Source: SZUA-36 sp963727635 (GTDB lineage Bacteria; Pseudomonadota; Gammaproteobacteria; Xanthomonadales; SZUA-36). From it: a stretch of 64,000 nt of DNA. The notes under the pieces are model-generated. The model searched no databases. It worked only from the letters and a program-made list of their open reading frames with translations, and had not been told where the DNA came from. This document shows positions 48,244 to 57,593 of this stretch, one piece after another. The translations under genes and the position numbers were made by a program. Position 1 is the first letter of the stretch; every line of letters starts with the position of its first letter. The DNA is taken from positions 372,001 to 436,000 of the forward strand of contig CAVSHP010000017.1 in NCBI GenBank assembly GCA_963727635.1, in the 5' to 3' direction.

Positions 48244-48756
48244 CTACCTGACGCGTTCGATATACTCGTGCGCGATGGTCAATTCTTCGACTACGGCGTC
48301 CTTGCCATCCGATGACTTCCGACTCGGCGTCGTTATCTTCGCCGGCCAGGCATTTACGAAATTCCACTTCGCTACCGGGTTCAAGTCCTTGTCATACATG
48401 ATGATGCTGCCGTTCTTGCGCGCACCTTCAATGTCACCGTCTATGACCATTTGACGCCAGTCCCAAAGACCGGTGTCGCCCGCTATGATGCCGCGTTTGA
48501 GCGTGATGTTGGAGAACCTGGCCACGCCGGGAATTTTCCTGATCACCGCGCCCACGTCGCTGCCATCGCGGTACTCGACGACTTCATTTTCGGTGGCGAG
48601 GCCGGAAACCTCGGTAAAACCCCCGAGCCTCGCGCCATCGATGACCACGACGAAATTGAAATTGGAGTACGGTGAATCCTTGGCCTGGATGGGCGTCGTC
48701 ATCAGCGCGGCGCCAGTGATAAAAAACAGAATGGTGAGTGCTTTGCAAATACGCAT
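48244..48756 (-). CDS. Exported phage tail-tube (T4 gp19/eCIS tube) family protein, orphan
   Basis: 170 aa. Residues 1-25 form a clear Sec signal peptide (MRICKALTILFFITGAALM, TTPIQA). The mature part has every landmark of the gp19-like tube protein of contractile injection systems: YSNFNFVVVIDGARLGGFTEVSGL, EVVEYRDGSDVGAVIRKIPG, NITLKRGI, LWDWRQMVIDGDIEGARKNGSIIMYD, VAKWNFVNAWPAKI and ELTIAHEYIERV. Such proteins are normally cytoplasmic and sit in a cluster with sheath, baseplate and ATPase genes; none is present here. A GGGAGGTAAAACACC ribosome site precedes the ATG. Function unknown. Confidence 0.85.
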   Translation of the reverse strand: MRICKALTILFFITGAALMTTPIQAKDSPYSNFNFVVVIDGARLGGFTEVSGLATENEVVEYRDGSDVGAVIRKIPGVARFSNITLKRGIIAGDTGLWDWRQMVIDGDIEGARKNGSIIMYDKDLNPVAKWNFVNAWPAKITTPSRKSSDGKDAVVEELTIAHEYIERVR

Positions 48757-48951
48757 GGTGTTTTACCTCCCTCGGTTTATTTCGTGACGGTGGCATACTG
48801 AGTATAGGAAACATGCAGGCAATTTGCCGGAATTCCGGGTGGCGGAGGCGCTGAAAACCCCACGACCCTGACGCAGGGTGTCTTCCTGCACTCGCCGCTA
48901 CCCCCGTGTACACTGTAAAATATCCAGGTTTACTTAAAAGAGCATTCAGTA

Positions 48952-51900
48952 ATGAACCGACCCGCATCCAAAATAACCATCGATAAAAAACCTGCAGTCG
49001 ACACGCCATTACGTTTTGTCACGGCCGCCTCGCTGTTCGACGGCCACGATGCCGCGATCAATATCATGCGCCGCCTGATCCAGGCGCAGGGCTGCGAGGT
49101 TATCCACCTCGGCCACAACCGCAGCGTGCTGGATATCGTCCGCGCGGCCATCCAGGAAGACGCCGACGCGATCGCGGTTTCTTCCTACCAGGGCGGGCAC
49201 AACGAATTCTTCCGCTTCATGATCGACCAGCTCAAGGAACGCGGGGCAGGGCACATCCAGGTGTTCGGCGGTGGCGGCGGCACCATCACGCTGGATGAGA
49301 TCAAGGAACTGGAAGCCTACGGGGTCAACCGTATTTACCACCCCGATGACGGCATGCACATGGGCCTGGTCGAGATGATCGAGGACGTGGTCAAGCGCGC
49401 CGCCGAACACCGTCAACAGCCGGTTTTCCCGGCCAGTCTGCGCAAGGACAACGCCAACGATGTCGCGCATATGCTGACCGCGCTCGAGGCCGGGCTGTTT
49501 GGCGATGCCGAACTGAAGATGAAGCGGCGCGAATGGGCGGGCGGCAAGAAACAGGCGCCGGTGATCGGCATCACCGGCACCGGCGGCGCCGGCAAATCGT
49601 CGGTCACCGATGAACTGCTCAACCGCTTGCTGGCCAGTTTCCCCGAAAAGCGCATCGCCGTGCTGGCGGTCGACCCGACCCGCCGACGCACCGGCGGCGC
49701 CCTGCTGGGTGACCGCATCCGCATGAACTCCTTGCGCTCCGAGCGCATTTACATGCGCTCGATGGCGACCCGCCGCGCAGCATCTGGCCACCAGCGCGAT
49801 GCTGCAGGATGCGATCGCAGTTCCTGAAATCCGCCGGTTTCGACCTGGTCATCGTCGAGACCGCCGGTATCGGCCAGTCGGATTCCGAAATCGTCGACAT
49901 GGTCGATTTCTCCTGTTACGTGATGACCTGCGGATTTCGGCGCCCAGAGCCAGCTGGAAAAAATCGACATGCTGGATTTTGCCGAACTGGTGGTCCTGAA
50001 CAAGTTCGACAAGCGCGGCGCCGAAGACGCGCTGCGCGACGTCCGCAAGCAGTGGAAGCGCAACCACCTGGCCTTCACGATGGCTGACGAAGAAGTGCCG
50101 GTTTACCCGACCATCGCCAGCCAGTTCAACGACCCCGGCATCAGCTGGATGTTCGTCAACCTGCTGCGTCTGCTGCGGGAAAAACTGGACCTGCCCGAGA
50201 GCGACTGGACACCCGGATATGGAAGTCGCAGGTACAAGGACCCAAGGCCACCGTGCTGATCCCCGGCCAGCCGCACCCGCTACCTGGCCGAAATCGCCGA
50301 GCAGGGCAGGGAGATCAACGCGCGATATCGACCCGGCAGGCCGAAGGCCGCCAGCTGGCGCAGAACTATTACGAGTGCCTGAAAGACCTGGGCGATCCGG
50401 AACTGCCCACCTTTGGAGCCTTTCCGAGCGACAGCCTGCGGCACGTTACAACCCGCCAGTACCGGCGGAGCGGAGCAGGAAGCGGATGACGAGGTCCGCG
50501 AGCGCGATCGTGGTTCGCTGCGTCTGCTGCGCCAACGCTACAACGCAGCGCCTTGCCGAGTCTGAGCGAAGAAGCCATCGATCTGCTCAAGGCATGGCCA
50601 GCACGCAAAACGGGCTTGCGCACCGAACAATACAGCTACAGCGTTCGCGGGCGCGAGATCAGCGGGCGACAACTTCCGCGAATCATTGAGCCACCTGCAG
50701 ATTCCCAAGATCGGTATGCCGCGCGACGCGGACTGGGGTGAGTTGTTGTCGCTTCCTGATGCGCGAAAACCTGCCCGGCGGTTATCCGTATACCGCCGGC
50801 GTCTTTCCCTACCGCCGCGCCAGGCGAAGACCCGATCCGCATGTTCGCAGGCGAGGGCACGCCGGAGCGCACCAACCGGCGTTTTCACTACCTGGCCAAG
50901 GGTCAGCCGGCCAAGCGGCTTTCAGCACCGCCTTCGATTCGGTCACGCTGTACGGCGAAGACCCGCACACGCGTCCGGACATCTACGGCAAGGTCGGCAA
51001 CTCGGGGGTCTCGATCGCCACGCTGGACGATATGAAGAAGCTCTATTCCGGCTTCGACCTGTGCGCGCCGAACACCTCGGTGTCGATGACCATCAACGGC
51101 CCGGCGCCGATGATATTGGCGTTTTTCATGAACGCGGCGATCGACCAGCAGGTGGAAAAATACCTGGACGAGACCGGTGGCTGGGACGCGGCCAACAAGA
51201 TCATCAAGAAGTATTTTCGCGAAGGTCAACCCGAATATACCGGCGAATTGCCCGAAGGCAACGACGGCCTCGGCCTGCGCCTGCTGGGTATCACCGGCGA
51301 CAAGGTGGTGGACGCGAAAACCTACGCCCGCATCAAGAAGGAGACCGTCAGCAAGGTGCGCGGCACCGTGCAGGCCGATATCCTCAAGGAGGACCAGGCG
51401 CAGAACACCTGCATCTTCTCGACCGAATTCGCGATGCGCATGATGGGCGACATCCAGCAGTATTTCGTCGACCACAAGGTGCGCAATTTCTACAGCGTAT
51501 CGATCTCCGGCTACCACATCGCCGAGGCCGGCGCGAACCCGATCAGCCAGCTGGCGTTTACCCTGAGCAACGGTCTGACCATCGTCGAGTATTACCTGGC
51601 ACGAGGCATGGACATCGACGAGTTCGCGCCCAACCTGAGCTTTTTCTTCTCCAACGGCATGGACCCGGAATACACCGTCATCGGCCGCGTCGCCCGGCGC
51701 ATCTGGGCGCGTGCCATGCGTGAACGCTACGGCGCCAGTGCGCGCAGCCAGATGCTGAAATACCACATCCAGACCTCGGGCCGCTCGCTGCACGCGCAGG
51801 AAATCCAGTTCAACGATATCCGCACCACGCTGCAGGCGCTGTACGCGCTGTTCGACAACTGCAATTCACTGCACACCAACGCCTACGATGAGGCCATCAC

Positions 51901-52465
51901 CACCCCGACCGAGGAAAGCGTGCGCCGCGCGGTGGCGATCCAGATGATCATCAACAAGGAACTGGGCCTGAACTTCTGCGAGAACCCGTGGCAGGGCAGC
52001 TTCATCGTCGATGAACTGACCGACCTGGTCGAAGAAGCCGTCTACAAGGAGTTCGAGAGCATCTCCGAACGCGGCGGCGTGCTCGGCGCGATGGACACGA
52101 TGTACCAGCGCAGCAAGATCCAGGACGAGTCGATGTACTACGAGCACAGGAAGCATGATGGCACGTTGCCGATTGATCGGTGTGAATACCTTCCTGGGTG
52201 GCAAGGAAAGCCACGCTGACCGGTGGTGAGCAGGAATTGATGCGTTCGAGCGACGAGGAAAAGAACCAGCAGGTGACGAATGTTACCGAGTTCCGGGAGT
52301 TCCACCAGGCCGAGGCTGAGCAACAACTGGTCGAGACTGCAGCGGGTGGCGCGGGAGCGGAGCAACACCTTCGAGGCGCTGATGGATGCGGCGAAGTCGT
52401 GTTCACTGGGATCGATCAGTCATGCGCTTTACGAGGTGGGTGGGGAGTACCGGCGGAATATGTGA
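48952..52465 (+). CDS. icmF: Fused isobutyryl-CoA mutase IcmF (many apparent frameshifts)
   Basis: About 1,165 aa. An N-terminal B12-binding domain has the lower-ligand motif SLFDGHDAAINIMRRLIQAQG and FGGGGGTI. The MeaB-like G-protein chaperone follows: Walker A GITGTGGAGKSS near residue 204, DPTRRRTGGALLGDRIRMN, FDLVIVETAGIGQSDSEIVDMVD, VLNKFDKRGAEDAL. The mutase TIM barrel then has STAFDSVTLYGEDPHTRPDIYGKVGNSGVSIATLDDMKKLYSGFDL, TINGPAP, GTVQADILKEDQAQNTCIFSTEFAMRMMGD, YHIAEAGANPISQLAFTL, and the end HALYEVGGEYRRNM. Frame changes are frequent between 49780 and 50930 and again at 52170-52370. It interconverts isobutyryl- and n-butyryl-CoA; the built-in GTPase guards the cofactor. Confidence 0.92.
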
Positions 52466-52472
52466 ATGCTAA

Positions 52473-52742
52473 TTACGCAACTCTCAGTTTGATGTCACTC
52501 CCCAAACGGGCAAGCATATTGACCAGCGCATCAAGACTGAACTTTGATAATTTGCCATTCAGCAAATCTGATACCCTGGGCTGAGTGATGCCAAGCTGAT
52601 TCGCGGTTTCTGTTTGCGTCCATCCGGCGGCTGCCACCTTGGCCCGGATCTCACGGATCAGGTTCGCGCGCAGTTTCATGTTCAAAGCTTCTTCGGGAGA
52701 CGCTGCAATCGCGTCGAAAACACTGCTGAATTTATCGGCCAT
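52473..52742 (-). CDS. XRE-family HTH antitoxin of a HigBA-type pair
   Basis: About 89 aa from the ATG at 52742 (MADKFSSVFDAIAASPEEALNMKLRANL). The HTH is WTQTETANQLGITQPRVSDLLNGKLSKFSLDALVNML, typical of HigA/XRE antitoxins whose gene follows the toxin. The stop is 8 bp after icmF ends on the other strand. It presumably represses its own promoter through the palindromic operator at 53071-53107. Confidence 0.88.
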   Translation of the reverse strand: MADKFSSVFDAIAASPEEALNMKLRANLIREIRAKVAAAGWTQTETANQLGITQPRVSDLLNGKLSKFSLDALVNMLARLGSDIKLRVA

Positions 52743-53061
52743 CTCTATATCCCACTGCAATTAGTCTATCGCGGGCCAGATCAATGTCAGGCTTGCGCGT
52801 CCTTTGCGTCTTCTTCTGGAAAGCATGGAGAACAAAGACCGCATCTTCCAGGTTTGCCAGGTAGATGACCCGGTAGTGGCCGCCCGCTTCATAGGTACGG
52901 ATCTCCTTGACGTCCCTACCAATCGTTGTCATCGGCTTCCAGTCATCCGGATTTTCTCCCCGTTGGACCTTGTCTATCTGGAAACCGGTGTCCTGACGGA
53001 CGCTTGACGGAAAAGCCCTGATTCGTGCTAGTGAGTCACCCATGAATACTACCGCCTTCAT
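52732..53061 (-). CDS. Gp49-like/HigB (RelE superfamily) toxin
   Basis: 109 aa from the ATG at 53061 (MKAVVFMGDSLARIRAFP). The family pattern is FPSSVRQDTGFQIDKVQRGENPDDWKPM, then GRDVKEIRTYEAGGHYRVIYLANLEDAVFVLHAFQKKTQRT, with the RxxY-type strand and the Phe-Gln-Lys-Lys-Thr motif of phage Gp49-like mRNA interferases. It overlaps the antitoxin by 11 bases, toxin first. This order is typical of higBA. Confidence 0.9.
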   Translation of the reverse strand: MKAVVFMGDSLARIRAFPSSVRQDTGFQIDKVQRGENPDDWKPMTTIGRDVKEIRTYEAGGHYRVIYLANLEDAVFVLHAFQKKTQRTRKPDIDLARDRLIAVGYRDGR

Positions 53062-53070
53062 TCCCGGGTC

Positions 53071-53107
53071 TATATCTAATTTTGTATATTATACATGTTT
53101 AGATATA
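53071..53107. promoter_or_regulatory. Nested palindromic operator/promoter of the toxin-antitoxin pair
   Basis: The outer repeats TATATCTAA (53071-53079) and TTAGATATA (53099-53107) enclose the inner palindrome GTATATTATAC (53084-53094). It starts 10 bp upstream of the toxin ATG and is strongly AT-rich, so it can hold both the -10 box and the binding sites of the XRE antitoxin. Confidence 0.75.
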
Positions 53108-53372
53108 AAAATTGCTTTTCTTTGGCCTGTTCAGCGTCAACTCGGATCACACTGTGATAATGGTTACTCATGATGGCGTAGGCACACAGGTCAACTGCAA
53201 ATACTGAACATAGCAGCTTGATACGATCGACGATCTACTGGCGACGCTGTTCAAAGCGTATGCCGGAGACCGAACCTTCACCGCACAAGAAAACCCGCCG
53301 CACACAACGGGAGACGCGGTGGTAATACGGTGTGTCTTCAAACCAGACTTGGCGGTATCGTGGCTCTGGCAT
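53108..53372 (-). pseudogene. Decayed REP-associated (Y1/HUH) transposase, 5' part
   Basis: From the ATG at 53372 the minus strand reads MPEPRYRQVWFEDTPYYHRV, SRCVRRVFLCGEG, FEQRRQ, a TAG stop, then IVDRIKLLCSVFAVDLCAYAIMSNHYHSVIRVD and ends against the toxin operator. This is the N-terminal part of the Y1 transposases of the RAYT group, with the HxH metal motif NHYH. The stop replaces the usual Trp after RRQ. The C-terminal half with the catalytic Tyr is gone. It supplies a likely past source for the REP-like repeats nearby. Confidence 0.75.
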
Positions 53373-53465
53373 AGGGTCAGCTTACCCACAACACTTTGGG
53401 AATGATGCCATTGTGCGCTGCAGCAGTCCGAACGAATACTCCAGGTATTTGTCCGGGCCACGGGA

Positions 53466-53930
53466 TTGTTCTCGCAAGCAACTGCTCAAGTACCACCCCA
53501 ATCCGCCGCAGTCTATTTGCGCCACCGGCCCGAGACGACCCTGCTTTACCAGCTTGTGCGGGAATACTGGCCGGAGTTTCAGGCCGAACTGGCCAGTCAT
53601 GGCCGGTGCTTGCCGGCATATGTGACGAAAGAGTTTGATCAATACCTGAAATGCGGAATGCTGGAGCACGGTTTTCTCCGGGTCCGGTGTGAGTCCTGTC
53701 ACGATGAAAAACGAGTTGCTTTCAGTTGTAAGAAGCGCGGTTTCTGTCCCAATTGCGGCGCACGCAGAATGGCGGATAGCGCCGCCCTGCTGGTGGACGA
53801 CATCCTGCCTCGTCAGCCCATGCGGCAATGGGTGCTTAGCTTTCCGTTCCCGCTCCGCTTTCTGTTTGCCAGTAAACCAGCCGTCATGGGTAAGTTGCCA
53901 GGTATCGTTTACCGCACCATAGAAATTAAG
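53466..53930 (+). pseudogene. Truncated IS91-family transposase (N-terminal zinc domain)
   Basis: About 155 residues survive. YLRHRPETTLLYQLVREYWPEFQAEL, YLKCGMLEHGFLRVRCESC and the zinc-finger CKKRGFCPNCGARRMADSAALLVDDILPRQPMRQWVLSFPFPLRFLFA are typical of the IS91 N-terminus. After GIVYRTIEIK the match ends at a REP-type repeat (AAGTCAGGA at 53928). The catalytic domain is missing, so it is inactive. Confidence 0.85.
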
Positions 53931-53943
53931 TCAGGAGAAGATT

Positions 53944-53959
53944 AAGTCAGGACACCCAT
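53944..53959 (+). repeat. REP-like half site AAGTCAGGACACCCAT
   Basis: It matches the left arm of the full palindromes at 59776-59844 and 61446-61514. A shorter copy (AAGTCAGGA) lies 16 bp upstream at 53928. It marks the broken end of the IS91 fragment. The 250 bp that follow, up to 54226, hold no gene I can support. Confidence 0.75.
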
Positions 53960-54226
53960 TATTCTTTTAGCTAAATATAAGGCTGTCTTAGTTTTTGGTT
54001 GGTTTTTGTATCCACCGTGTTTAAGCGACCTGTCTGCCAATACCGATGCATTTGAAAATGCCCCTTTCAATAGCAATGCAATTTCCCGAAAGCAGTTTAT
54101 GGAAAGTATTGGGACTGTCTATTGAAGAGCCAGTGTCTCCTGAGGGAGCTACATTTAACATGGCTTGAATATCAGGCCGAAAATCCACTTATCACGCTAC
54201 CCGATTTTTCGGGTCTTCTCTGTTCC

Positions 54227-55179
54227 CTAAATGGTCAATACCTGGCCTACTTTGAGAACTTTGCCGGTGTTGTTAACCTGGCGCAGTTTTTTCACGCTGG
54301 TGCCGAAACGATTGGCGATATCCCAAAATGTGTCGCCGCGACTTACCCGGTAGGTGATTGCGTCTTTGGCAGCCAGCCGGGTTGAGACGTTTGCCGCATC
54401 GGGTATGAGCAGCGTCTGGCCGACGTTAATCCGGTTGCCCTGCAGCTTATTGGCGGTGCGCAAATCAGCAACGCTGACGCCGGTTTTGGCGGCAATTTCC
54501 CACAGTGAATCGCCCTTGCGAACGATATAGTCCTGGTGGCTTGCAGGGCCGGATGACACAGCAACTTCCCGCGTCGGCTTGAGCCGAAGCTGTGGGTAGT
54601 CGGCTGGCGGAATTTTGCCTGCATCGCCGCCACCCGGGTTTCATACTGCCTGGCGTACACGGCAACGTGGTAGTGTGCAGGGCGGCGTTCACGAGTAACG
54701 TCCAGAACCCGCTCCTTTTCCAGGGAAAGCAGGGTGTTTTCAAGCCAGGATCGACACTTCCCTTTGGCAGGAATTCTCAGGTCAACGGCCATGCCCGTGG
54801 GATGCACAGAGAGGGCGACGGCATTGGCGGGCTGGGTGTTGACGGGGCGCAACAGGCTGGTAACAATAAGCTTCTCGCCGCAAGCAGCGTGGTATTGCTG
54901 ACTGAGCCGATCAAGGAATAGCCGGGTTTCTGAAACCGCATAGGGATAAGACACGTCGTGCAATTCCAGATACTGGCCAGGACTCACCTTGTGCAGTTCT
55001 CCGGATTCAACGTTCGGTGCTACTTCACTCGCTGTTTTGATGAAGTTGAAGCCATAAGATTGGGCCAACCGGTATTGCTTTTCGACAGAAGTGGGGGAGC
55101 CCTTCAGGGTTTGTGCCTGGGCCGGGTTTGCAGTAAGCGACAAGACTGCGAATACGCAGGTAATTATCAGGTTTTTCAG
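54227..55179 (-). CDS. Exported M15-like peptidase-fold protein with two C-terminal LysM domains (one apparent frameshift)
   Basis: About 317 aa. The N-terminus reads KNLIITCVFAVLSLTANPAQAQ, a signal peptide. The only start with a good ribosome site (GGAGG, 8 nt spacing) is CTG at 55179. The middle domain has TSLLRPVNTQPANAVALSVHPTGMAVDLRIP and RRPAHYHVAVY, the SxHxxGxAxD plus HxH pattern of M15-type carboxypeptidases (DUF5715-like). A frame change near 54600 leads to two LysM repeats (DYIVRKGDSLWEIAAKTGVSVADL and TYRVSRGDTFWDIANRFGTSVKKL). Likely a peptidoglycan-binding hydrolase. It is flanked by REP-like half sites. Confidence 0.78.
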
Positions 55180-55531
55180 ACCGGGTCCCTCCGTAAAGGC
55201 TTATTCCAGTTTATTAGTGGCAGGCGGTTTCAATACGCCAGCGCAATAGTTTTAGTGAATATTCTCGCGAATTGTTCGAATTGTCCAGTAGTATGTTGAA
55301 TTAAATGGTAATAATTCTAAAGGAAAAAAGTCAGGACACCCACATCAAATCAAGTTGACAGATTCTTTCCAGTAGACGCAGGGATTCCCGATCGTTTGAA
55401 TTGCAGTTGAATGTTTTGTGAGTCAAAGCAAAGTGATACGAACCAGTACCCGCATCATGCGATACCCGATGCATGCAGGTTTTTGTCAATTTAGCTTTAA
55501 TGCCTCCCGTACTCCGAGTTAAGCTGACTGC
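55180..55531. other. AT-rich gap with a REP-like half site
   Basis: 352 bp between the LysM gene and the alpha/beta hydrolase. The half site AAAAAAGTCAGGACACCCA lies at 55324-55342 in the same orientation as the copy at 53944. The rest contains no gene I trust. Base composition changes abruptly at about 55530, from AT-rich to GC-rich. Confidence 0.6.
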
Positions 55532-57532
55532 ATGAAAAGAATCATTTGGCTTTCTCTGTGGCTGTTGCTTGCCACGATCACTACACAAGCCTTCGGTGTC
55601 GTCGAAAATCTCCAGATCAAGTCGATCGAACCGGTGGCGGAGGGACGCAGTTTCGGACGGGTTGGTCCCTATGAGAAGGTGGTGGGAAGGCTTACCTTGA
55701 GCCTGGATCCGGCGACAGAGCAGATCGTCGATCTTGATCGGGCGCCCAGGGACAGCGATGGGCGGGTCCGCTTCGAGGCCGATCTCTACCTCCTGCGTCC
55801 GGTCCACCCGGAACGGGGTAGGGGTACGTTATTTCTCGAGATTCCCAACCGGGGTGGCAAGGCGATCGTCCGCTATTTCAACCGCGGTGCGACCCGCACC
55901 TTCGATCCGGTCACCAGCGAGTCGGTGGGAGACGGCTTCCTGTTCGAGGAAGGCTATACGCTCGCCTGGATAGGCTGGCAATTCGACGTTCCCGATCAGG
56001 ATGACCTGATGCGGGTCGATGTCGTGCCCGCGACGGCGGGCGGCGAGGTCGAAGGGCTTGTGAGGGCCGATCACGTTTTCGAGGAAGCAACCGACCTCTT
56101 CGAGCTTGGCCATGTCGGACATCGTGCCTACTTGCCGGTGGCGGGGGGCGACGAACGTGATCGACTCACCTCTCGCAGTTCCCGGCTCGGCCCGAGGACG
56201 CTGATCCCCAGGGAGAACTGGAGCTTTCGCTACCCGAACACGGAGACTGGCGAGGGCTTAGCCGTGCGCCTTGAGAGCGGCTTCGAGAAGGGCAAGATCT
56301 ACGAACTGGTTTACGTCTCGGATGACCCGGTGGTGGTCGGGGTTGGCCTCGCCGCCCTGCGCGACGGCGCCGCGTGGTTGCGCGACAGCGAACACAGCCC
56401 GGTAGCGGTTGAGCGGGTGATCGCCATGGGCATTTCCCAGACGGGACGATTACTGCGGCACTTCCTCTACCAGGGCTTCAACCACGTCCCGGGTGGCGGA
56501 ATGGCCTTCGATGGCGTGATCTCCCACACTGCAGGTGGCGGCCGGGGCAGCTTTAACCATCGCTTCGCGCAACCCTCTCGCGATGCCCATCGCTTCCGCG
56601 CCTTCCTCTACCCCACGGATGTCTATCCGTTCTCCGACCTCCCCCAGAGGGATCCCGAGACGGGCCTCGAAGAAGGTCTGCTGGACCGCCTTCGACGAGA
56701 CGGCGCCGTGCCGAAAATATTCTTCACCAATACGGGCTACGAGTACTGGGGACGCAACGCGGCCCTGATTCACACCTCTTTGGATGGTAGCCGGGACGTC
56801 GAGCCTGGGCCCGAAGTGCGCAGCTACCATTTCGCTTCCGCCCAGCATTTCGTGGGATCTTTTCCTCCCCATCCCGAGGGTACCCGTTATCCGGAAAATC
56901 CCGTGGATTTCCTGTGGAGTCTGCGGGCGCTGCTCATCGCGATGGACAGCTGGATCACCGATGGTGTGGCGCCGCCCCCGAGCCAGATTCCGAAAATTGC
57001 CAACGCTTCGCTCGTCACCCTCGAGGACTACCGCTTCCCCGGGATTCCGGGCGTCGAGGTCCCGCACATCGCCCACAATACCTGGCGCCTTGACTTCGGC
57101 CCGCGGTTCCGAAGCGAGGGCATCGTCGACGATCAGCCGCCCCGGGTGGGTGCGCCCTTCCCGGTGCTGGTTCCGCAGGCCGACGCTGATGGCAACGAGT
57201 TGGGGGGGATCCGGCTTCCCCAGGTCGAGGTGCCCCTTGCGACTTACACACCCTGGAACTTCCGCAGCAAAGAGATCGGAGCGCCGCAAGAGCTGGCCAA
57301 CTTCCGCGGCGCCTACCTGCCTTTCGCTGTGACGGAGGCGGAGCGCCGCCGATCGGGAGATCCGCGTCCTTCTGTCGAGGCGCGATACGCCAGCCGGGAC
57401 GAATACCTGGGCCGTTACGCGCGAGCGGCGATGGACCTGGCGAAGGAACGTTTCCTCCTGCCGCGGGATCTGTCGGGCATGCTGACACAGGCCGAGGAAT
57501 TCTGGCATCTCGCAGTGATGGGATCAGAGTAA
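55532..57532 (+). CDS. Exported alpha/beta-hydrolase-domain protein
   Basis: 666 aa with a signal peptide (MKRIIWLSLWLLLATITTQAFG). The family landmarks are FLEIPNRGGKAIVRYFN, GYTLAWIGWQFDVP, the nucleophile motif AMGISQTGRLLRHFLYQGFN (Ser near 305), FDGVISHTAGGGRGSFNHRFAQPSRDAH, NTGYEYWGRNAALIHTSLDG and a C-terminal DRYPSR-like region (EARYASRDEYLGRYARAA). It belongs to the large secreted hydrolases of the Abhydrolase_10 type; substrate unknown. The gene is markedly GC-rich and free of frameshifts, which together with the flanking repeats suggests recent arrival. Confidence 0.85.
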   Translation: MKRIIWLSLWLLLATITTQAFGVVENLQIKSIEPVAEGRSFGRVGPYEKVVGRLTLSLDPATEQIVDLDRAPRDSDGRVRFEADLYLLRPVHPERGRGTLFLEIPNRGGKAIVRYFNRGATRTFDPVTSESVGDGFLFEEGYTLAWIGWQFDVPDQDDLMRVDVVPATAGGEVEGLVRADHVFEEATDLFELGHVGHRAYLPVAGGDERDRLTSRSSRLGPRTLIPRENWSFRYPNTETGEGLAVRLESGFEKGKIYELVYVSDDPVVVGVGLAALRDGAAWLRDSEHSPVAVERVIAMGISQTGRLLRHFLYQGFNHVPGGGMAFDGVISHTAGGGRGSFNHRFAQPSRDAHRFRAFLYPTDVYPFSDLPQRDPETGLEEGLLDRLRRDGAVPKIFFTNTGYEYWGRNAALIHTSLDGSRDVEPGPEVRSYHFASAQHFVGSFPPHPEGTRYPENPVDFLWSLRALLIAMDSWITDGVAPPPSQIPKIANASLVTLEDYRFPGIPGVEVPHIAHNTWRLDFGPRFRSEGIVDDQPPRVGAPFPVLVPQADADGNELGGIRLPQVEVPLATYTPWNFRSKEIGAPQELANFRGAYLPFAVTEAERRRSGDPRPSVEARYASRDEYLGRYARAAMDLAKERFLLPRDLSGMLTQAEEFWHLAVMGSE

Positions 57533-57593
57533 GGTCAAGGTTTTGTGGCCTGTGGCCTCATTGCATAAGTTACGCATTAAATGTATCCGGCCC

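Noticed and set aside
48122..48454. 110-codon plus-strand frame as an independent gene
   Set aside because: Only its first 40 codons resemble anything (icmF start); the rest is antisense to the tail-tube gene.
55331..55807. 158-codon minus-strand frame
   Set aside because: Antisense to the start of the exported hydrolase and crossing a repeat; no homology recognised.
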